64,000 bases of DNA from Sipunculus nudus (lineage: Eukaryota > Annelida > Sipuncula > Golfingiida > Sipunculidae), in the NCBI GenBank assembly GCA_026874595.1, contig CM049316.1, forward strand, positions 21,787,839 to 21,851,838. Reading direction: 5' to 3'. The notes beneath the pieces were generated by a model that saw only the letters and a program-made list of their open reading frames with translations, ran no database searches and was not told the DNA's origin. The first letter of the stretch is position 1, and each line of letters opens with the position of its first letter. Made by a program: the position numbers and the translations under genes. Positions 24,651-38,118 of this stretch are shown here, in pieces.

Positions 24651-26309
24651 AAACTAAATGATAACGGTCATTATAAATGATGCAAAAAAGCACTCCTGTT
24701 GCTAATATGTTCCATCTAAATACGGGAATTATACCATGTTGGAACAGTTAAATGTCACAATGTGCGTAAAAAGGAACAACTATTTACACTTTCTATAAAA
24801 GGTAAGCGCTTTTTTTAATACCCCTAAATACATGGGCATGTTCCAAAACAGTCGACCATCATAGGTTGCTATGACGTTTGTTGTCCGGAGGCATGTATTA
24901 CTGATTTTGTTAAGATGGAAAAATAAATTACTTTAAATAAATGATGAGGTCTGGGGTAGATTTGTTGAAGGGTCAAGAAAACGTATGAAGGCTACATTCC
25001 TTTCGGATACAGCCAATCCTCAAATTGAATCGCGCTACGGTATAAGCGTAGACAGCCAAATGACTCCGGCGGGGTATGGATACTCCCTTGAAACAAATAA
25101 TATATCGAAATCACAGTTATCCACAAACAGGCCCAGAAACGAGCGGGAAACACTAATGATTGGCGGAAATGCAGAATTTCCTCCGCGGTCACACAGTGCT
25201 CTATATTTTGCCTTATCGCTTGACCGGCGATAGCGAGATGGCCATCCGACAAACAAGCTCAAGCTATGATGACGCCGAACTTTTCGTACGTTTTTCGTCG
25301 AAAATTCGTTGACATGTCAAAAAAATACCCGAAGCTGATTCTTTCTAACGCCAGGGTTAAGAAACTATCTCAGGCTGACAGGCCACACATTTTTTTTTCT
25401 CGCACGACAAATTCATACCCGGCTTTACTGCTTGTCCATAAGCCGGTAGTTAATATTCACGCAACCAAGCAATGAGCTAGTTTTCTCTGCAAATCCACTT
25501 TTTCTTGGAATGTTATTCGTTAATGACGGGAGCCAGATGATTTGTGCATAATTAATGGTGAAACTGGGTTAACTCCATGTTTTCATGACTAATCAATCTG
25601 TCGAGCGATGACATTTCCATTTCCGTTATGCCCCTGCATTACATTAAAAGTATTAAACTGATTACTGATGGTAAAACTTTAGTATGCTTTTGAATATGTA
25701 TAACTTGTCTAAACGTGAAATCTTACAACACTATGGACACTCTGTATTGCAGTAATTTAGAAATTTCCTTTTTCTGCAGACAAAATCTTTAAAAAGCACA
25801 TAAGGAAACTCTCTTCAGATACCCGGAGTGACCTTATTTACGCTACATGCAAGATAAGCTCCATGGATATTTTTTCTTTAATATTGGTTATTGGGAAAAA
25901 CAACCTATTATGCTCATACTAAATTCCGGCTTGGCTTACTCCTATAGACATCTAATCTGAAAAAGCAATTCAGTGCAATTTCCATCTCATGACTGATTCT
26001 AATGTTTCTATTTAAATTTAGATCACCATAGTACACTTAATATAAATGCTGATCAAGCCATTTAACAAATGTATTTTCCAGGTAATTTAGATTTTTTCCC
26101 GCCATAATAGAAAGATTACGACTCCCGTATATCTGTTTAAAAAATGCGAGTTCATTCTCAATTTTTGGTCGCCAGTAGATTATCTATTGGGAAAAGAGAA
26201 AATAGTCAAGAACTGAGTTAATGTTTAATCAAGAATGAATAGTTATAAACGGTGCTTGCAATTGACAATTCATATAATTGCGATTAGCACAAAAGCAAAT
26301 ACACGCTTG

Positions 26310-26425
26310 TATGGTCTTGGGGTAGAGTGGAGTGGTCAGGACAGACAAATGGTGAGTTCGAATCTCAGACCAATATGGTTGAGCTTTATCACTGTCGGCC
26401 TCCACCCAGAATGAGGGCTCCGCAG
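26310..26425 (+). mobile_element. possible tRNA-derived SINE head
   Basis: It has an A-box-like TGGGGTAGAGTGG (26318-26330) and a B-box-like GAGTTCGAATC (26354-26364), in the order and roughly the spacing of an internal RNA polymerase III promoter. The A-box half is also present in unit B at 37383-37396, where the sequence breaks off before the B box, so the element predates the A/B duplication. A 3' end, tail and target duplication were not found. It does not fold as a clear tRNA, so it is not called a tRNA gene. Confidence 0.5.
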
Positions 26426-27001
26426 ACTCAATGAGAAGACGGACCTGCTTCACTCAAACAGAGTTCGCTTTTGGAATGTTTACATCCTCCAGAAATTTGG
26501 TAAAATTGCTCTTTCTTTTTAAACATACAAAAGGGAGGAAATGTTGGTTCATAATCGGCGGAGCATTAGTTTTTGTGGTGGGGTGTAAATTAAAGTTAAT
26601 CTTTATTGTTTTGTTTGTTTAATTTTCATCGTTATTGTTAAAACCTGTTTGATACACTTCCCATCTGAAAGTAAATTTTCAAGAATTCTGATTATCTATT
26701 GGCACCTTTTAAAATGGTAAAAAGGTAAAAGACCATTTTCATTAGGTGTTTACATTTAAAATTTCAATTTTTACAGCGTATTAAATTTCGGAAAAATAAT
26801 TTTAAACATTACAGCGTTTACATCTATGCATCCGAGCAATGGAATGTTTTGAAAGGTTTAACGAAATAGAAATGTATACAACTAAGTACATATTTTTTAA
26901 AGAAATCTGTCCGAGATTTGCTTTCAGAGTTTTAGTATGGGTAATATTAAGTATATATTGAATCAATGCACAAACCCCCCTGAGACCGTGCTGAAAGCTT
27001 A

Positions 27002-27089
27002 ATTTCATAGGAGCTATTTTCAGTCTTTACCGTCCCGCTGACAAGCAGTCAAAAAAATCTAGGGAAGTCCGGCAAAACTCCTATGAAAT
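27002..27089. repeat. short perfect inverted repeat in unit A
   Basis: ATTTCATAGGAG (27002-27013) and CTCCTATGAAAT (27078-27089) are perfect 12-base inverted repeats 64 bases apart. The matching place in unit B has mismatched arms, so it is either new in A or not maintained. Confidence 0.6.
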
Positions 27090-27621
27090 ACCAAGCTGAC
27101 TCTCACTGAAAACCGTGGACCCCCGAGACATCCTTCAGTAATAGATCTGCACAGCTTTCAGACACAAAGCGGCCGTTCAGAAAGCACTAGAAAAAAAGCC
27201 TTTAATTTTCAACGACTCAGGGTAAAAAAATCCATCTTGCTCCATTATTTTTTTTAAATCAAAGATATTTTGGTTATTCATAGGGATGTTTTCCAATTGG
27301 TGGGAAAATTTTTTTAAGAATTAATTCCCTTGACGGACAAATTGAATAAAAAAAAAGGAACAATTTGTGAAAGGTGAATTGGGCAACATTACTTGTAAAC
27401 CAGGCAGCCTTTTTTAAATTGCCAACACTAAGACCAACAACAAATTAAATAACGGCTTATCATTGAAAAAATGTACTCTATACAGATATCTTGTGAACAC
27501 ACTGAATGTAAAGTGTTTTATGCAAGTTACAAAAAAAAAATTAACTCTTCATAATTTTAACTACGACAGGGCAAAAAAGAGGGAATTTTTTAAAACACAA
27601 CTGAAGGTGCTCAGTTGAGGA

Positions 27622-27681
<60 letters not shown>
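27622..27681. repeat. (TA)n microsatellite in unit A
   Basis: An interrupted TA tract. The corresponding tract in unit B (38119-38141) is the site of a 0.75-kb insertion. Confidence 0.95.
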
Positions 27682-27684
<3 letters not shown>

Positions 27685-28203
27685 TATCGATCGGGACCGA
27701 GACATCTTTTTACATAATCAACTTTAATGTATTATACATAATTTATTTTAATATATTTTATGTTCACCGTGCGTGCTGGTTTTAGTTTCTGTATTTTAGC
27801 TTCTGATATCTGACTTGTGATATCAATGTTTGAGGGAGAATTACATATTTTTGGCATAACAAGCACGTTCAGTATATGCCGTGTCTATAGCTGCAAGGCC
27901 ACATCGAAAATTCATTGCTCTATGGAATCGCTCCTGATTTTTTTTTACGGATGGATTTTTTATTTTGTTTTTGAAACTAAAGGGCTGTGCATAAATATTG
28001 ATGAATCCTTCCAAAAGTTATCACATGAATAAATCTGCAAAATTATTATTCACAAGAGAAAAAGCAGTGGAAATATTTTTTTTTCGAAGATAACCGTCTC
28101 CATTTTTATGCTGACTTAATTAGTTTTAGGTAAATCTGCAGAATTTCATTTTGTTTTCAGACTACATAAAAAGTTGGTGACACCTCCTCAACTAAGCTCG
28201 TTG

Positions 28204-28211
<8 letters not shown>

Positions 28212-28272
<61 letters not shown>

Positions 28273-28330
28273 AGATAGATAGATAGATAGATAGATCGAC
28301 AGAGACAGACAGACAGGAGGGCAGATAGAT
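28212..28330. repeat. (TA)n followed by (GATA)n and (GACA)n
   Basis: About 58 bases of TA, then GATA repeats (about 28274-28297), then GACA-type repeats. Unit B has only a short degenerate GATA/GAAA run near 40270-40330 at the matching place. Confidence 0.93.
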
Positions 28331-29885
28331 AGACTATCCAAATCTTGAACTGAGCAATTGGCTCACTTAGGATGAAGTTTTCCCTAAACTGCCCTTGCAG
28401 AATTGCATTTTCGACTTGAATGTCAGCTGTTTTTTACTTCAGATATCAAATTAAGTTTTTATACAGAGATAAAGTATATACAAAAAATAATATACGTACT
28501 ATAATCTGTATAATGATAATGTTGTCGACTGATTTTGAGCATCGATGGACATTCTTTAGTTGTATATGGATGTCAATAAATCTGTTGGAGAATGAGCTGA
28601 GCTGTCAATTACACTGGGAAATTTCGTTTTGTGCTATATAACATATATTGGAAGACAGAAAGATAATGGCCTAATCAACAGCTAAAGCAAACGGGATATT
28701 ACCTTAGTTCATGCTAACCCTGATATAATCACTCTCTATTTCCAAACTAATTGCGAATTCGAGTGGCCCACATTGCCTTAATACCTCTATGAAACGCAAC
28801 AATACAAATGAGCGCTGAACAAAAATGAAAATATATTGTCTGCGGGAAAACTGGATGGGGTCCATTACAGTTCTGATAACGCAAAATATAAACCCTGCTG
28901 TATTTGCAGGACAGAACTGATCACTATTTTCCTTCATTAGTAGTAATGTACCGCGGCAAATGCATCAAATGCCAACGTCATTTAACGTTCTGTATAATTT
29001 CCTAAAGAGACACTAAACTCGATCATCTTTTTACAAGCTTCTTAATTCAAAACCTTTTATATAGGTGTTCCTCGAATGACTTCCTGTCTATCTGCTGTTT
29101 CCACATCGGATGTTCCATATGCCAGTTCATTGGAAAAATACGTGTTTGACTATTATTACTCATTTTATAATACACACAGAAGTATTTTACAACTACATCA
29201 ACTGAAATGACAAAATGTCTAAATGACCTTCTAGGCATTTGCAACATCAAACGTACTGAATATGTTGTAACAAGAAATACACTGTAGTAAATAGTTTACT
29301 ATTCATAGGTAAGAAAAATATTGTGAGATAATGTTGATTCTTTTAAAAGGAAATAACAGTTATAGAAACAATTACAATTATTAAACACATTCACTTGGCA
29401 CTGAAATGGAGCGCATGGTTAATGTACGTATATTAATTTAAATCCGGAATACAAATATATTCTATTCAAGCAAGTTCACTGATATTGGGTTTCAGATGAT
29501 TTAGGATCACATTATACTTTGTTAATTAAAAGCAAGTAGCCGACAGCAGAAGAAAAGGGTTTTTGTTACAGTACCCCTTGCAAAAAACTAAGTGTGCTGC
29601 TGAGTTGAAGTGCAAACTAAATAAAAAATACGCTTAATCTGATAACCCAGTGATTTTGCGCAATCTGCGTAAGAATAAGAAGTTTCCTTTCATGCAAAGT
29701 GCGCACCTGCATAAATTGTACAAAAGAAAAGCAACATAGTGACTAGATTGTGGGGATGTAAGAATAATATAAGCATAAGTAATCTTGAAGACATGATTCG
29801 GACCTAAAATACGTATAATCCTAACAAGTGATATTGATAGTAACACGAGTAAGCGTCGGGACATATATCTTGTCTTTCGTCAGTT

Positions 29886-29908
29886 TTTTTTTTTTTTTTT
29901 TTTTTTGT
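29886..29908. repeat. poly(T) tract
   Basis: About 22 T in a row. The matching place in unit B (about 41571) has eight T. Confidence 0.95.
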
Positions 29909-31467
29909 AGTGTAGATTTTTTACTCAAGATGTCAGCGGACAGGTAAATTTATATGATTTAATTTGTTTGTTTTGACAGTATTGGGCTATATTTAGTCGC
30001 GAATACACAATTCAGTAGTCATTCATATATTGGACTGGTGACGCAGGTCATAGAGAACATGCGATGCAACGGGCATCCATCCTACTGCATGGATATCCTG
30101 TACCGCGTTCTATAACCCGTCTGAGACATGCTTGTCCTCATGCGGTCAGAAATTCAACAAATATACTACCAATACACCGGATGTTTTCTAAGACACGGCA
30201 GGTGTAGTTGTTTATTACACAAATATATGGTTTGTGCGATTTGTTATAAAGACAGGGCACCTTTAAAAAATAGTTCATCCTCATCGAGCCTAAGAGTGCG
30301 GTTTTAGTTATAACTGAACGAGGCATTCTGATATCTCGATAGGCTTTCTTATGACAGAATGGGCCAGGTTTATAATGAGATAAATTCCCCGGTCGAATAA
30401 TTCATAATAGTATGAACAGTTAGAAGTTCGATCCTTTTTCATGTCGGCAGGAAGTTGTATCAAATTACGAGGCGGCATGTGCGATTTAAAATCTTACAAC
30501 TGACCCGGTAATTCATGGAGCGGTATCTCATAGGGCCAAATGCCATGCAGACAATACCCCGTCTTCGAATAACGGAGGGTTGATTGGAAAGCTATGCGTT
30601 AAAGTATCACGAGTCCCCTGTATTACCATGGGATATAGATAACTTTGTCAGTGGGAGACCAGACATGACAGGACGTCTGATAAACAATTGGGCATGATTT
30701 GAAAGGTGCAGACTGGAACGACCCATCTGGTGATTTTCCTAATGCGTCAGGATAAATATAAATATATATATAGAGCTATATTTTGGTAAGCAAAAGATGA
30801 CATGACAAGTTAATTTTTATGCAAGCATAAAAAAAACTAGAAACTTAAACCCATTGAACGCCATTTTACTCTTTCGTTCGTTAGCAATAGATAATAGGTG
30901 TTGCCACAAACTTTGAAGGTACCTTATTGATATTATTATTTCATTCAACCTAAGACATGATTATACAGTATATAACGGTCATATGCCTGTATTTTTCTTA
31001 GTAGCAAAACAACCGCATCTTGGCGAAAACATTTGAAAAGAACAGGTGGGGCCACTTGTCTCAAACAAACTCAACCTGAATAGCAAAGTGGTTCACTATT
31101 AAAAGTATTGAAATGATCATGCATGGAAATGTATAAGACTTTTTACTCAAAATGGATTGATAATGTTAATTTATTGACTGTTAGTGTTGTTTCTCATGTA
31201 CTGGATAGCTCTGTTTTGTTCACATGGTTTCCATCTCTTACTTTATTTTAAAATGTACATGAGGTTGATTCTTTTAATTTTGTGAACGATTGCAAAGTAT
31301 GTGTTCCAAGCCTGGCCTTATGGAATAATGTGTTTCTGTTCCGTAGCTTTCAGAATGTAAATCACCTTGACCTAGTTTTCCGGTTTCGAAAGATACTTTA
31401 GCAGGACTTTCCAGGATGCAAATTTGCACGCTTTAAGGTCTAATAGTTACGACATGTTTATTGTTAA

Positions 31468-31795
31468 CTAGCAATTACCCGTGCTAGGCACGGTTTGGAG
31501 CGAGCAGTTAAATCTGATGTCAAGTAGTCTTTCATTGTTGAATGTCTTGGTTGTACAATGTTATCGTCATAAGATCTCTTAGGAAACGACATTTGGTACA
31601 AGCGTTCTGTCTTTGAGTTGACCTTGTGTCTGAGTCAGGATGTCTTGGAAGAATGCGTTCCGCTAAGTTCGAATGGTGAAATGTCTTCGGGAAAACCCGG
31701 AGCATATGTATGTCGAAAATCACGACAATCTGTGAGGTGGTATCAGAGGAGATACGGAAAATCACGTAAATCTCGTCACGCTATTAACATATAGA
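31468..31795 (-). mobile_element. short non-autonomous Helitron
   Basis: Read on the minus strand, the 328-base unit begins TCTATATGTTAATAGCGTG and ends with a hairpin (CCGTGC, CTA loop, GCACGG; plus-strand positions 31479-31493), seven bases, then CTAG. It sits exactly between A (31467) and T (31796), the AT target used by Helitrons, with no target duplication. The 5' TC, 3' CTRR and subterminal hairpin all fit. No Rep/helicase sequence is present, so it would depend on an autonomous partner. It lies in the part of unit A that unit B lacks. Confidence 0.85.
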
Positions 31796-32707
31796 TCCAT
31801 TATATGTATGGTGTTATGTATAAAAATCTTACTGAAGCGAAGAGATTGGTCGAAGAATTTTTCGGGGAAACTGACATGCTGAACATCGCTATTTAACGTT
31901 GCCCGTCAACCCCTTTTACTCGTTGTTTTACCATTTCTTTAGTACATATTTTCATATCACGTATGACCATAACAACCACGTGATTTACTATTGTGTTTTA
32001 ATCTGTATTTTTAGATTTTGTCTCAGTTTTAATTCAGAATTTTATATTTGCTATTTATTTCATTTGTGTATCGTTTTAAAAAGTATAATAAATAAAAACA
32101 TTTACAAAATCCTTATTTAGGAACCTGGAGTTGCTTGAAATGCGAGAAATAAAATTTTCCTTTTGGTAATTATATTATTGCCAACTTTAAATTGCATGGT
32201 TGTTATGAATGGAACATGAAACCTGTTGTTATGGTAGAGCTCTGATATATCAGTCTCAGGTCCGCAATGACTTGTTGTGCATTTCTAATAAATCTCCCAA
32301 GTGTGCAAGCACTATTGTATGTTTCATTTAAAATAACAAATAGTTATATTTAATATGTAACAGGAGTGCTAATATTTTCAAAATCTAAATATTTTTTGTA
32401 AACTTAAATCATGCAGTGAATCGGTCATTTACAAAGCTGCAACATTTGGGGGGAGGTTGCTCCGTTCTTATATCAGCAATAGAGGTGTTTTTTGTCGTCG
32501 GCATAATTCAGGGAAAATAGGTAATTCATTTCCGGGGTCCGGGTTTTGCACACTGCCCTGCATTCACTACCGTTTGGGTATTTTTGATTTTTTGAGATAC
32601 TGCTTTTGAGAATTCTACTCGCACGAGATCTCCTTGTGCACAATTCACCTTATCCCTGCGCGCAGGTTGCCTTTTCAGAAGGGATCACCAATGGGAATTA
32701 TGATTGG

Positions 32708-32898
32708 CTAGTGACCGTGAAATGCACGAAAAACCCACATAGAGCCCCTCACCCCAGGAGAAAGCTCGGATCCGGCATCACACACTCTATAGCCGTTGAG
32801 TTACCAGGCCCGAACACACAAAGAAAAGGAGTGCCCGTGTGGGCACAATGGTATCAGAGGAGGTACATAAAAATCGCTTTACGCTATAAATATATAGA
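32708..32898 (-). mobile_element. second, diverged Helitron-like copy
   Basis: The minus-strand 5' end is TCTATATATTTATAGCGTA, with A/T at the border (32898/32899). The first 50 or so bases match the 5' end of the Helitron at 31795, including CTCCTCTGATACCA. A probable 3' end is CTAG at 32708-32711, next to a weaker CGTG/CACG hairpin. The base beyond it is G, not A, on the plus strand, so the 3' border is less certain. Confidence 0.6.
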
Positions 32899-34130
32899 TA
32901 GGCGGACGGAGACAAAAAAAAACACAGCATCAGCATAGCTAAGATGGCGTTTTAAGCAACTTTAATAAACTCTTCCTAATACAGCTACACCAAATGTAGA
33001 TTGGGCTGATCATATTGTCACATTCTCGTTATACTGTATCATTATAGCTGACAACAAATCTGAGTGACGTGAAGACTTTATTAGCCTTGGTTATACGTTT
33101 ACGTATCATGTTTGATAAACTCACTGATTTGTAGCTGCCGACTGAAAACATATACCCTAAATAACGAAACAACAAGCTCTTTTCTCCCTCGTTGTCACAA
33201 CGTTGCCAATTTATGACCTCTATAAAACGAGTGTGAAACGAAATTTTGGGTTCTTTTATTCCCTGATGTAGAGTTAGTTGGTTAATTTCATTTATTGCAA
33301 GGGTAGATGCAGCGTAAAGTACTCTAATAAAACTCTGAAATAGAGTTTATAAATAGTACGTTTCTTTGACATTAAGAGCAGTTCAGGTTTTATATGAAGT
33401 ATTTTCTGGTTATTTTACGGCATGATTATATGTTTCATAATTTAGCTAGGTCGCCATATGGTCTGTGTTTCGGTGAACTTAACTTAATGTTTCATTGGCG
33501 ATTTGGTTATATTTCTTATCGTAAGAAAAGCATGACAGGCTGAGGAAGAAAGTTCAAAGAGTTATTGCCCTGTTGCCTTTCTTCTGCTTGTTCTCTCATA
33601 AGGCAAAATACCGAGTTAACAAGAATGAAATATGAAATATTAGCACTGTAAAACAGGATACCTTTCATGGAAAATCAAAAAATTTTCTACATATTAATGT
33701 AAAAAGCTCAAGGTCGCGGCGACAAGGTAGGTACCGGGTAGCTAAGTACACGTTGTGAAGTGTATTACTAATTTATGCCTTTTATAAACTCAGACAATTC
33801 AACATTTATGTTATTTTTCATCGGCTCTTCATGATTTACGTAATTACCTAGGCCGAAATAATTTCTGTTCACGCAGCCAAATGGTTTGAATAAATTTTCC
33901 GATATACTTTTCATAGAGAAAAAAAAAAACATATATATCTGCTTGTATTGCTAAACATTTTAGGCCATGCAAATACCTGGATGATAAAACAAAGATCACT
34001 TTGATAATCCTCCATTGGTAATTTCATCAAAGACATTAGCCCAAACTTTCTCGAGGCGACAAAAAAAAAACTTTAGAGACGCATTTCATAAATTTCGTAG
34101 TATTCATAAATATTTTAAAATGTAAAATTT

Positions 34131-34131
34131 G

Positions 34132-34163
<32 letters not shown>

Positions 34164-34180
34164 CATGTGTGTATATGTGT
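34131..34180. repeat. (TA)n/(TG)n mixed microsatellite
   Basis: A TA run followed by TG repeats with interruptions. Confidence 0.9.
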
Positions 34181-35089
34181 CATTTACCTCTCTAAAGTGC
34201 GGTCGTAATCTGGTCGATCATAACTTGTTACCCGTGAGCAGAACATGTTACTGGGAGATGAGAGCAACGATGTACAACTCGGTCAGGGTCAGTCTGACTT
34301 TTCATCAATGTCACTGCCGTTTAGCTCTAAGAAACATCGCCCTTGGTCGGAGTGCCTAATAAACATTCTGAGATGCTACCCTGTACTGGGACCTGTCTGT
34401 TTCATAAAGCTCCTGCTTTCTGGACTGTCAGCAGGAAACCAAATAGTTCACTCTCCTGACAGGAGAATTGGTAACAGAAATAAATCAGTACCGTAAGCTC
34501 CCGGGGGGGGGGGGAGTTCTGTGCATTCTTGGGCAAAATACATGTCAGTATTTGAAAGAAAGTTCAATTTGACTGGTGACTTCTTCACTCAGTCACCCTC
34601 AAGCCCAGTTAATGTGATAAGAGCGTATATTATAAGAAAAATAAACAAAGAAATTCCTATTTATACCATGCATTTTAAAAATTTCCATACCTTGAGAGTG
34701 GGATTCCCCCTCAATATTCTTTGCTCTAACAAAGTATTTACTGCCCCCCCCCCTCAGATTTTTGGTCAGAATACGGCCACTTAAATAAAAAAACGGTGCT
34801 TTTTGTGTATTAGACCTCGAGCTGATCCTTCTGATAGTCTGAGCCTGTGAATTTTCTAGAACAACACTTTTTTTCTCGCTGAAAGTTGCCTAATAGTGTA
34901 TTTGTGAAGTTGTGTTGTTTAAGGTATGCCGTTTCTGATCAGAGAGTAACTGATTACTAACTAGAAATATTCACTCTCAGAAGTTCAAGCCTCCGCCATG
35001 TGGGTGGTCCTTAATAAGGGGTACTATGCAACCCGTGTTTTCATTCATTTATTGTTGATATTCTCAGGTTCATTGGTGCAGTTCCCACA

Positions 35090-35245
35090 ACAAGTGTTTG
35101 GCCAATATTCTTATGTTCAATCGTGCATTTTTGACAACACATTCCTGAATATTCCTGGAATGCTTCTTGGATCCATGTCATTAGCCGGGCTGACATTAAA
35201 ATCTAAACGCTTTTCATTAGCCCATCACCGGGGAGCAAAGAAATT
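35090..35245 (-). repeat. dispersed repeat family R1, copy 4 (reverse, in unit A)
   Basis: On the plus strand it has GGCCAATATTCTTATGTTCA, CATTCCTGAATATTCCTGG, GGATCC and AAAATCTAAACGCTTTTCAT, the reverse complement of the R1 landmarks. It is paralogous to the copy at 44.6 kb, so this insertion predates the duplication. The (TG)n head is missing here. Confidence 0.7.
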
Positions 35246-38118
35246 TCAATGCAAATATAAATTTAAATTTATAATTTCTTGCTCGTGCCACATTTAAACC
35301 AGTTATGAGGACACTGCTGAGTTGTTACCCTGCTCAAAATGGGTTACAACCATTGTCTTCCATAAAGACCGTCTCAACGTTTAAAATATATTACAAACTG
35401 AGCCCCTAATTTTCATATAATTATCAGATGAGATGGTTAATATTTTTGGAAAATAATTTTTTATTCCCAACGACCTATTTACGATGATGATTCCTAGAAT
35501 ATATACATTTTCAGAACCCACTCAAATCATAATATCAATCTTTAATTGAACAGTTCTGTCCAATGTCACTTCAATACATATAAATCTTTAAATAATACAC
35601 AATTGGTACACGACGCAATGTCGCTACATGCTCATGTTATGGGGCTGTTTGTAGTATTGTGTGTATTATTCTTCGACCAAACTAAATGATAACATTCATT
35701 GTAAATGAGGTTAAAAAACATTCCTGTTGCTTATAGGTTCCAGTTGGCATCTAAATACGGGACTTGTACCATATTAAAGTAGTTGAATGTCAAAATGTGC
35801 GTAACATAAAGAACAACTGTTTATATACTTTCTTTAAAAAGTAAGCGCTTGTTTTGATACCCCTAAACATATGGGCATGTCCCGAAAAAGTCAACCATCG
35901 TATGTTGCTATGACGTTTGTTGTCCGAAGGCATATTTTACTGATTTTGTTATTAACGAATATGAAAAATTACTTTTAATAAATTATTCGGCCCGTGGGAA
36001 GATTTGTTGAAGGATCACGCAAAGGAATGGAGACTACATTCCTTTCAGAATTTGACCTCATAATGCATCGCACTACGGTATAAGCGCAGACAGCTAAATG
36101 ACTCCGGCGGGGTATGGATAGTCCCTTGAAACAGAGGATATATCGAAATCACAATTATCCTCAAACAGGCCCAGACACCAGCGGGAAGTATTAATGATTT
36201 GTGGTAATGTAGTCTTTCAACCTTGATCAAACAGCGCTCTATATTTTGCGTTAATGCATGACCGGCGATAAAGAGATGGTCAAAACATCCGAAAAATAAG
36301 TTCAAGTTATGGTTCACACTATGACGACGCCGAACTTTTCGTACTTTTTTCGAATACTCGTTGACATGTCAAAAAAATTATCCGAAGCTGATTCTGTCTA
36401 GCGCCAGGGTAAAGTCGTGTCAAAAATAAACCAGTCCGACAACCACCACATTTTTATTCGGCCGATCAAATCATACCCGGCTTTACTGCTTGTCCAAGAG
36501 CCGGTGGTTAACATTCACGCAACCAAGCAATGGGCTAGTTTTCTATGCAAATCCACCTTTTCTGGGGATGTTATTAGTTAATGAAGGGAGCCAGATGATT
36601 TGTGCATAATTAATGGTGAAACTTGGTTAACTCCGTGTTGTCATGTTAACTAATCAATCTGTCGAGCCATGACATTTTCATTCCCGTTACGTTCCTGCAT
36701 TACATTAAATGTATTAAACCGATTACTGATGGCAAAACTTAAGAATGCTTTTGGATTCCTATAACTTATCTGCCCTTTAAATCTTAAAACGCATGGAAAC
36801 TCTGTATTACATTAATTAAGCATTCTTTTGCTTCGGGTAAAAACCTAAAAAGAAGCATATTAGGAAATTCTCATCAGATACCCGGATTGACCTTAATTAA
36901 GCTACATACATGGGTTTTTTTTACTTTAATACATGATAAGCTCCATGGATATAATTACTTTAATATAGGTTATTGGGAAACAACCTATTCTGTTCATACT
37001 AAATTCCGGCATGGCTTACTCCTTTAGACATCTAATCTGAAAAAAAAATTCAGCGCAACAACCATCCCATGACTGATTCTAACGTGTTAATTTAAATGTA
37101 GATCACTATAGTACACTACAATATAAATGCAGATCAACCCTTTTAACAAATGTCTTTTCCAGGTAATTAAGATTTTTTCCCCTATAATAGAAGGCTATAG
37201 ACTCCCGTATATCTGGTTAAAATCTCGAGTTCATTCTTAATTTATGGTCGTCAGTAGTTTATCTATTGGGAAAAGAGAAAATAGTCAAGAATTGAAGTTA
37301 ATATTCAATCTAGAATGAACGGTTAAAAAGTAGACAATTCATATAACTGCGATTTGCAAAAAGCAATACCAACTCGTGTGATTTTGGGGTAGAGCGGAGG
37401 GGTCCGGAGAGACAACTGTAAATAACACATTACACCATTTACATCTACGCATCTTAACAAAGTATTGTCTAAATCCATCTGAGATGTGGTTTCCGAATTT
37501 TAGTATGGGTAATTTTAAGTGTATATTGAATCAAAGAACAAAACCTCTTGAGAGCGTGCTGAATGCTTTATTTCACAGGAACTATTTGGGACTGTAACGT
37601 CCCGCTCACAAGCAGTAAAATAAATCTAGGGAAGTCCGTCAAGATTCTGATGTGGCCGTGCAGAAAGCATTGGAAAAAAGCCCTAATCTTCAACGACACA
37701 GGGTGAAAAAAAAATCCATCTTTTTCAATTATTTTTTTAATAATGTATATTTTGTTTATCATATGGATTTTTGATTCAAATGTGTGAGAAAGGGTTTTTT
37801 AGAATTTATTCCTATGACGAAAGAATTTAATCTTTCAAATAAAAAGTAACAATTGGTGAAAGGTGAAATGGGCAAAGATGATTATACTTGTTAACAAAGC
37901 TGCCTCTTTTAAATTGCCAACACTAAGACAAAAACAAATTGATGAACGGCTTATCACCGGAAAATATACTCTATACAAATAGTTGTGAGCACCCTGAATG
38001 TTAAATGTTCTATGCAAGTTACAAATAAATAACTCTAAATATTTATAACTACGGCAGGGCAAAAAAGAGTGCATTTTTTTAAAGATTTACAAAACAGAAC
38101 GTCCTGAGTTGAGGACTG

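Larger units (their letters stand above)
24651..35530. repeat. tandem segmental duplication, unit A
   Basis: Colinear with unit B (35679-45395). Matching points are 24651/35679, 25260/36300, 26820/37440, 27600/38110, 27710/38885, 27760/39810, 28390/40390, 29900/41585, 31080/42815, 34590/42840, 34970/44472 and 35530/45395. Identity is roughly 80-85% in stretches compared by eye, with many small gaps whose lengths are not multiples of three. Hence no conserved coding sequence is visible, and short frames at matching places (24992 minus/36045 minus, 29634 minus/41378 minus) are shadows. Unit A holds about 3.5 kb (31.1-34.6 kb) that B lacks. Unit ends are estimated to within about 50 bases. Confidence 0.9.

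Noticed and set aside
26310-26385. A genuine tRNA gene at the A/B-box site
   Set aside because: The sequence does not give paired acceptor and anticodon arms; only the promoter-like boxes are present.
28274-28330. CRISPR-like array from GATA/GACA repeats
   Set aside because: These are simple tetranucleotide microsatellites with no spacers, in eukaryotic DNA.
24992-36317. Similar minus-strand peptides at 24992-25252 and 36045-36317 that might indicate a conserved exon
   Set aside because: They are paralogous through the A/B duplication. Indels around them are not multiples of three, and substitutions do not favour third codon positions.
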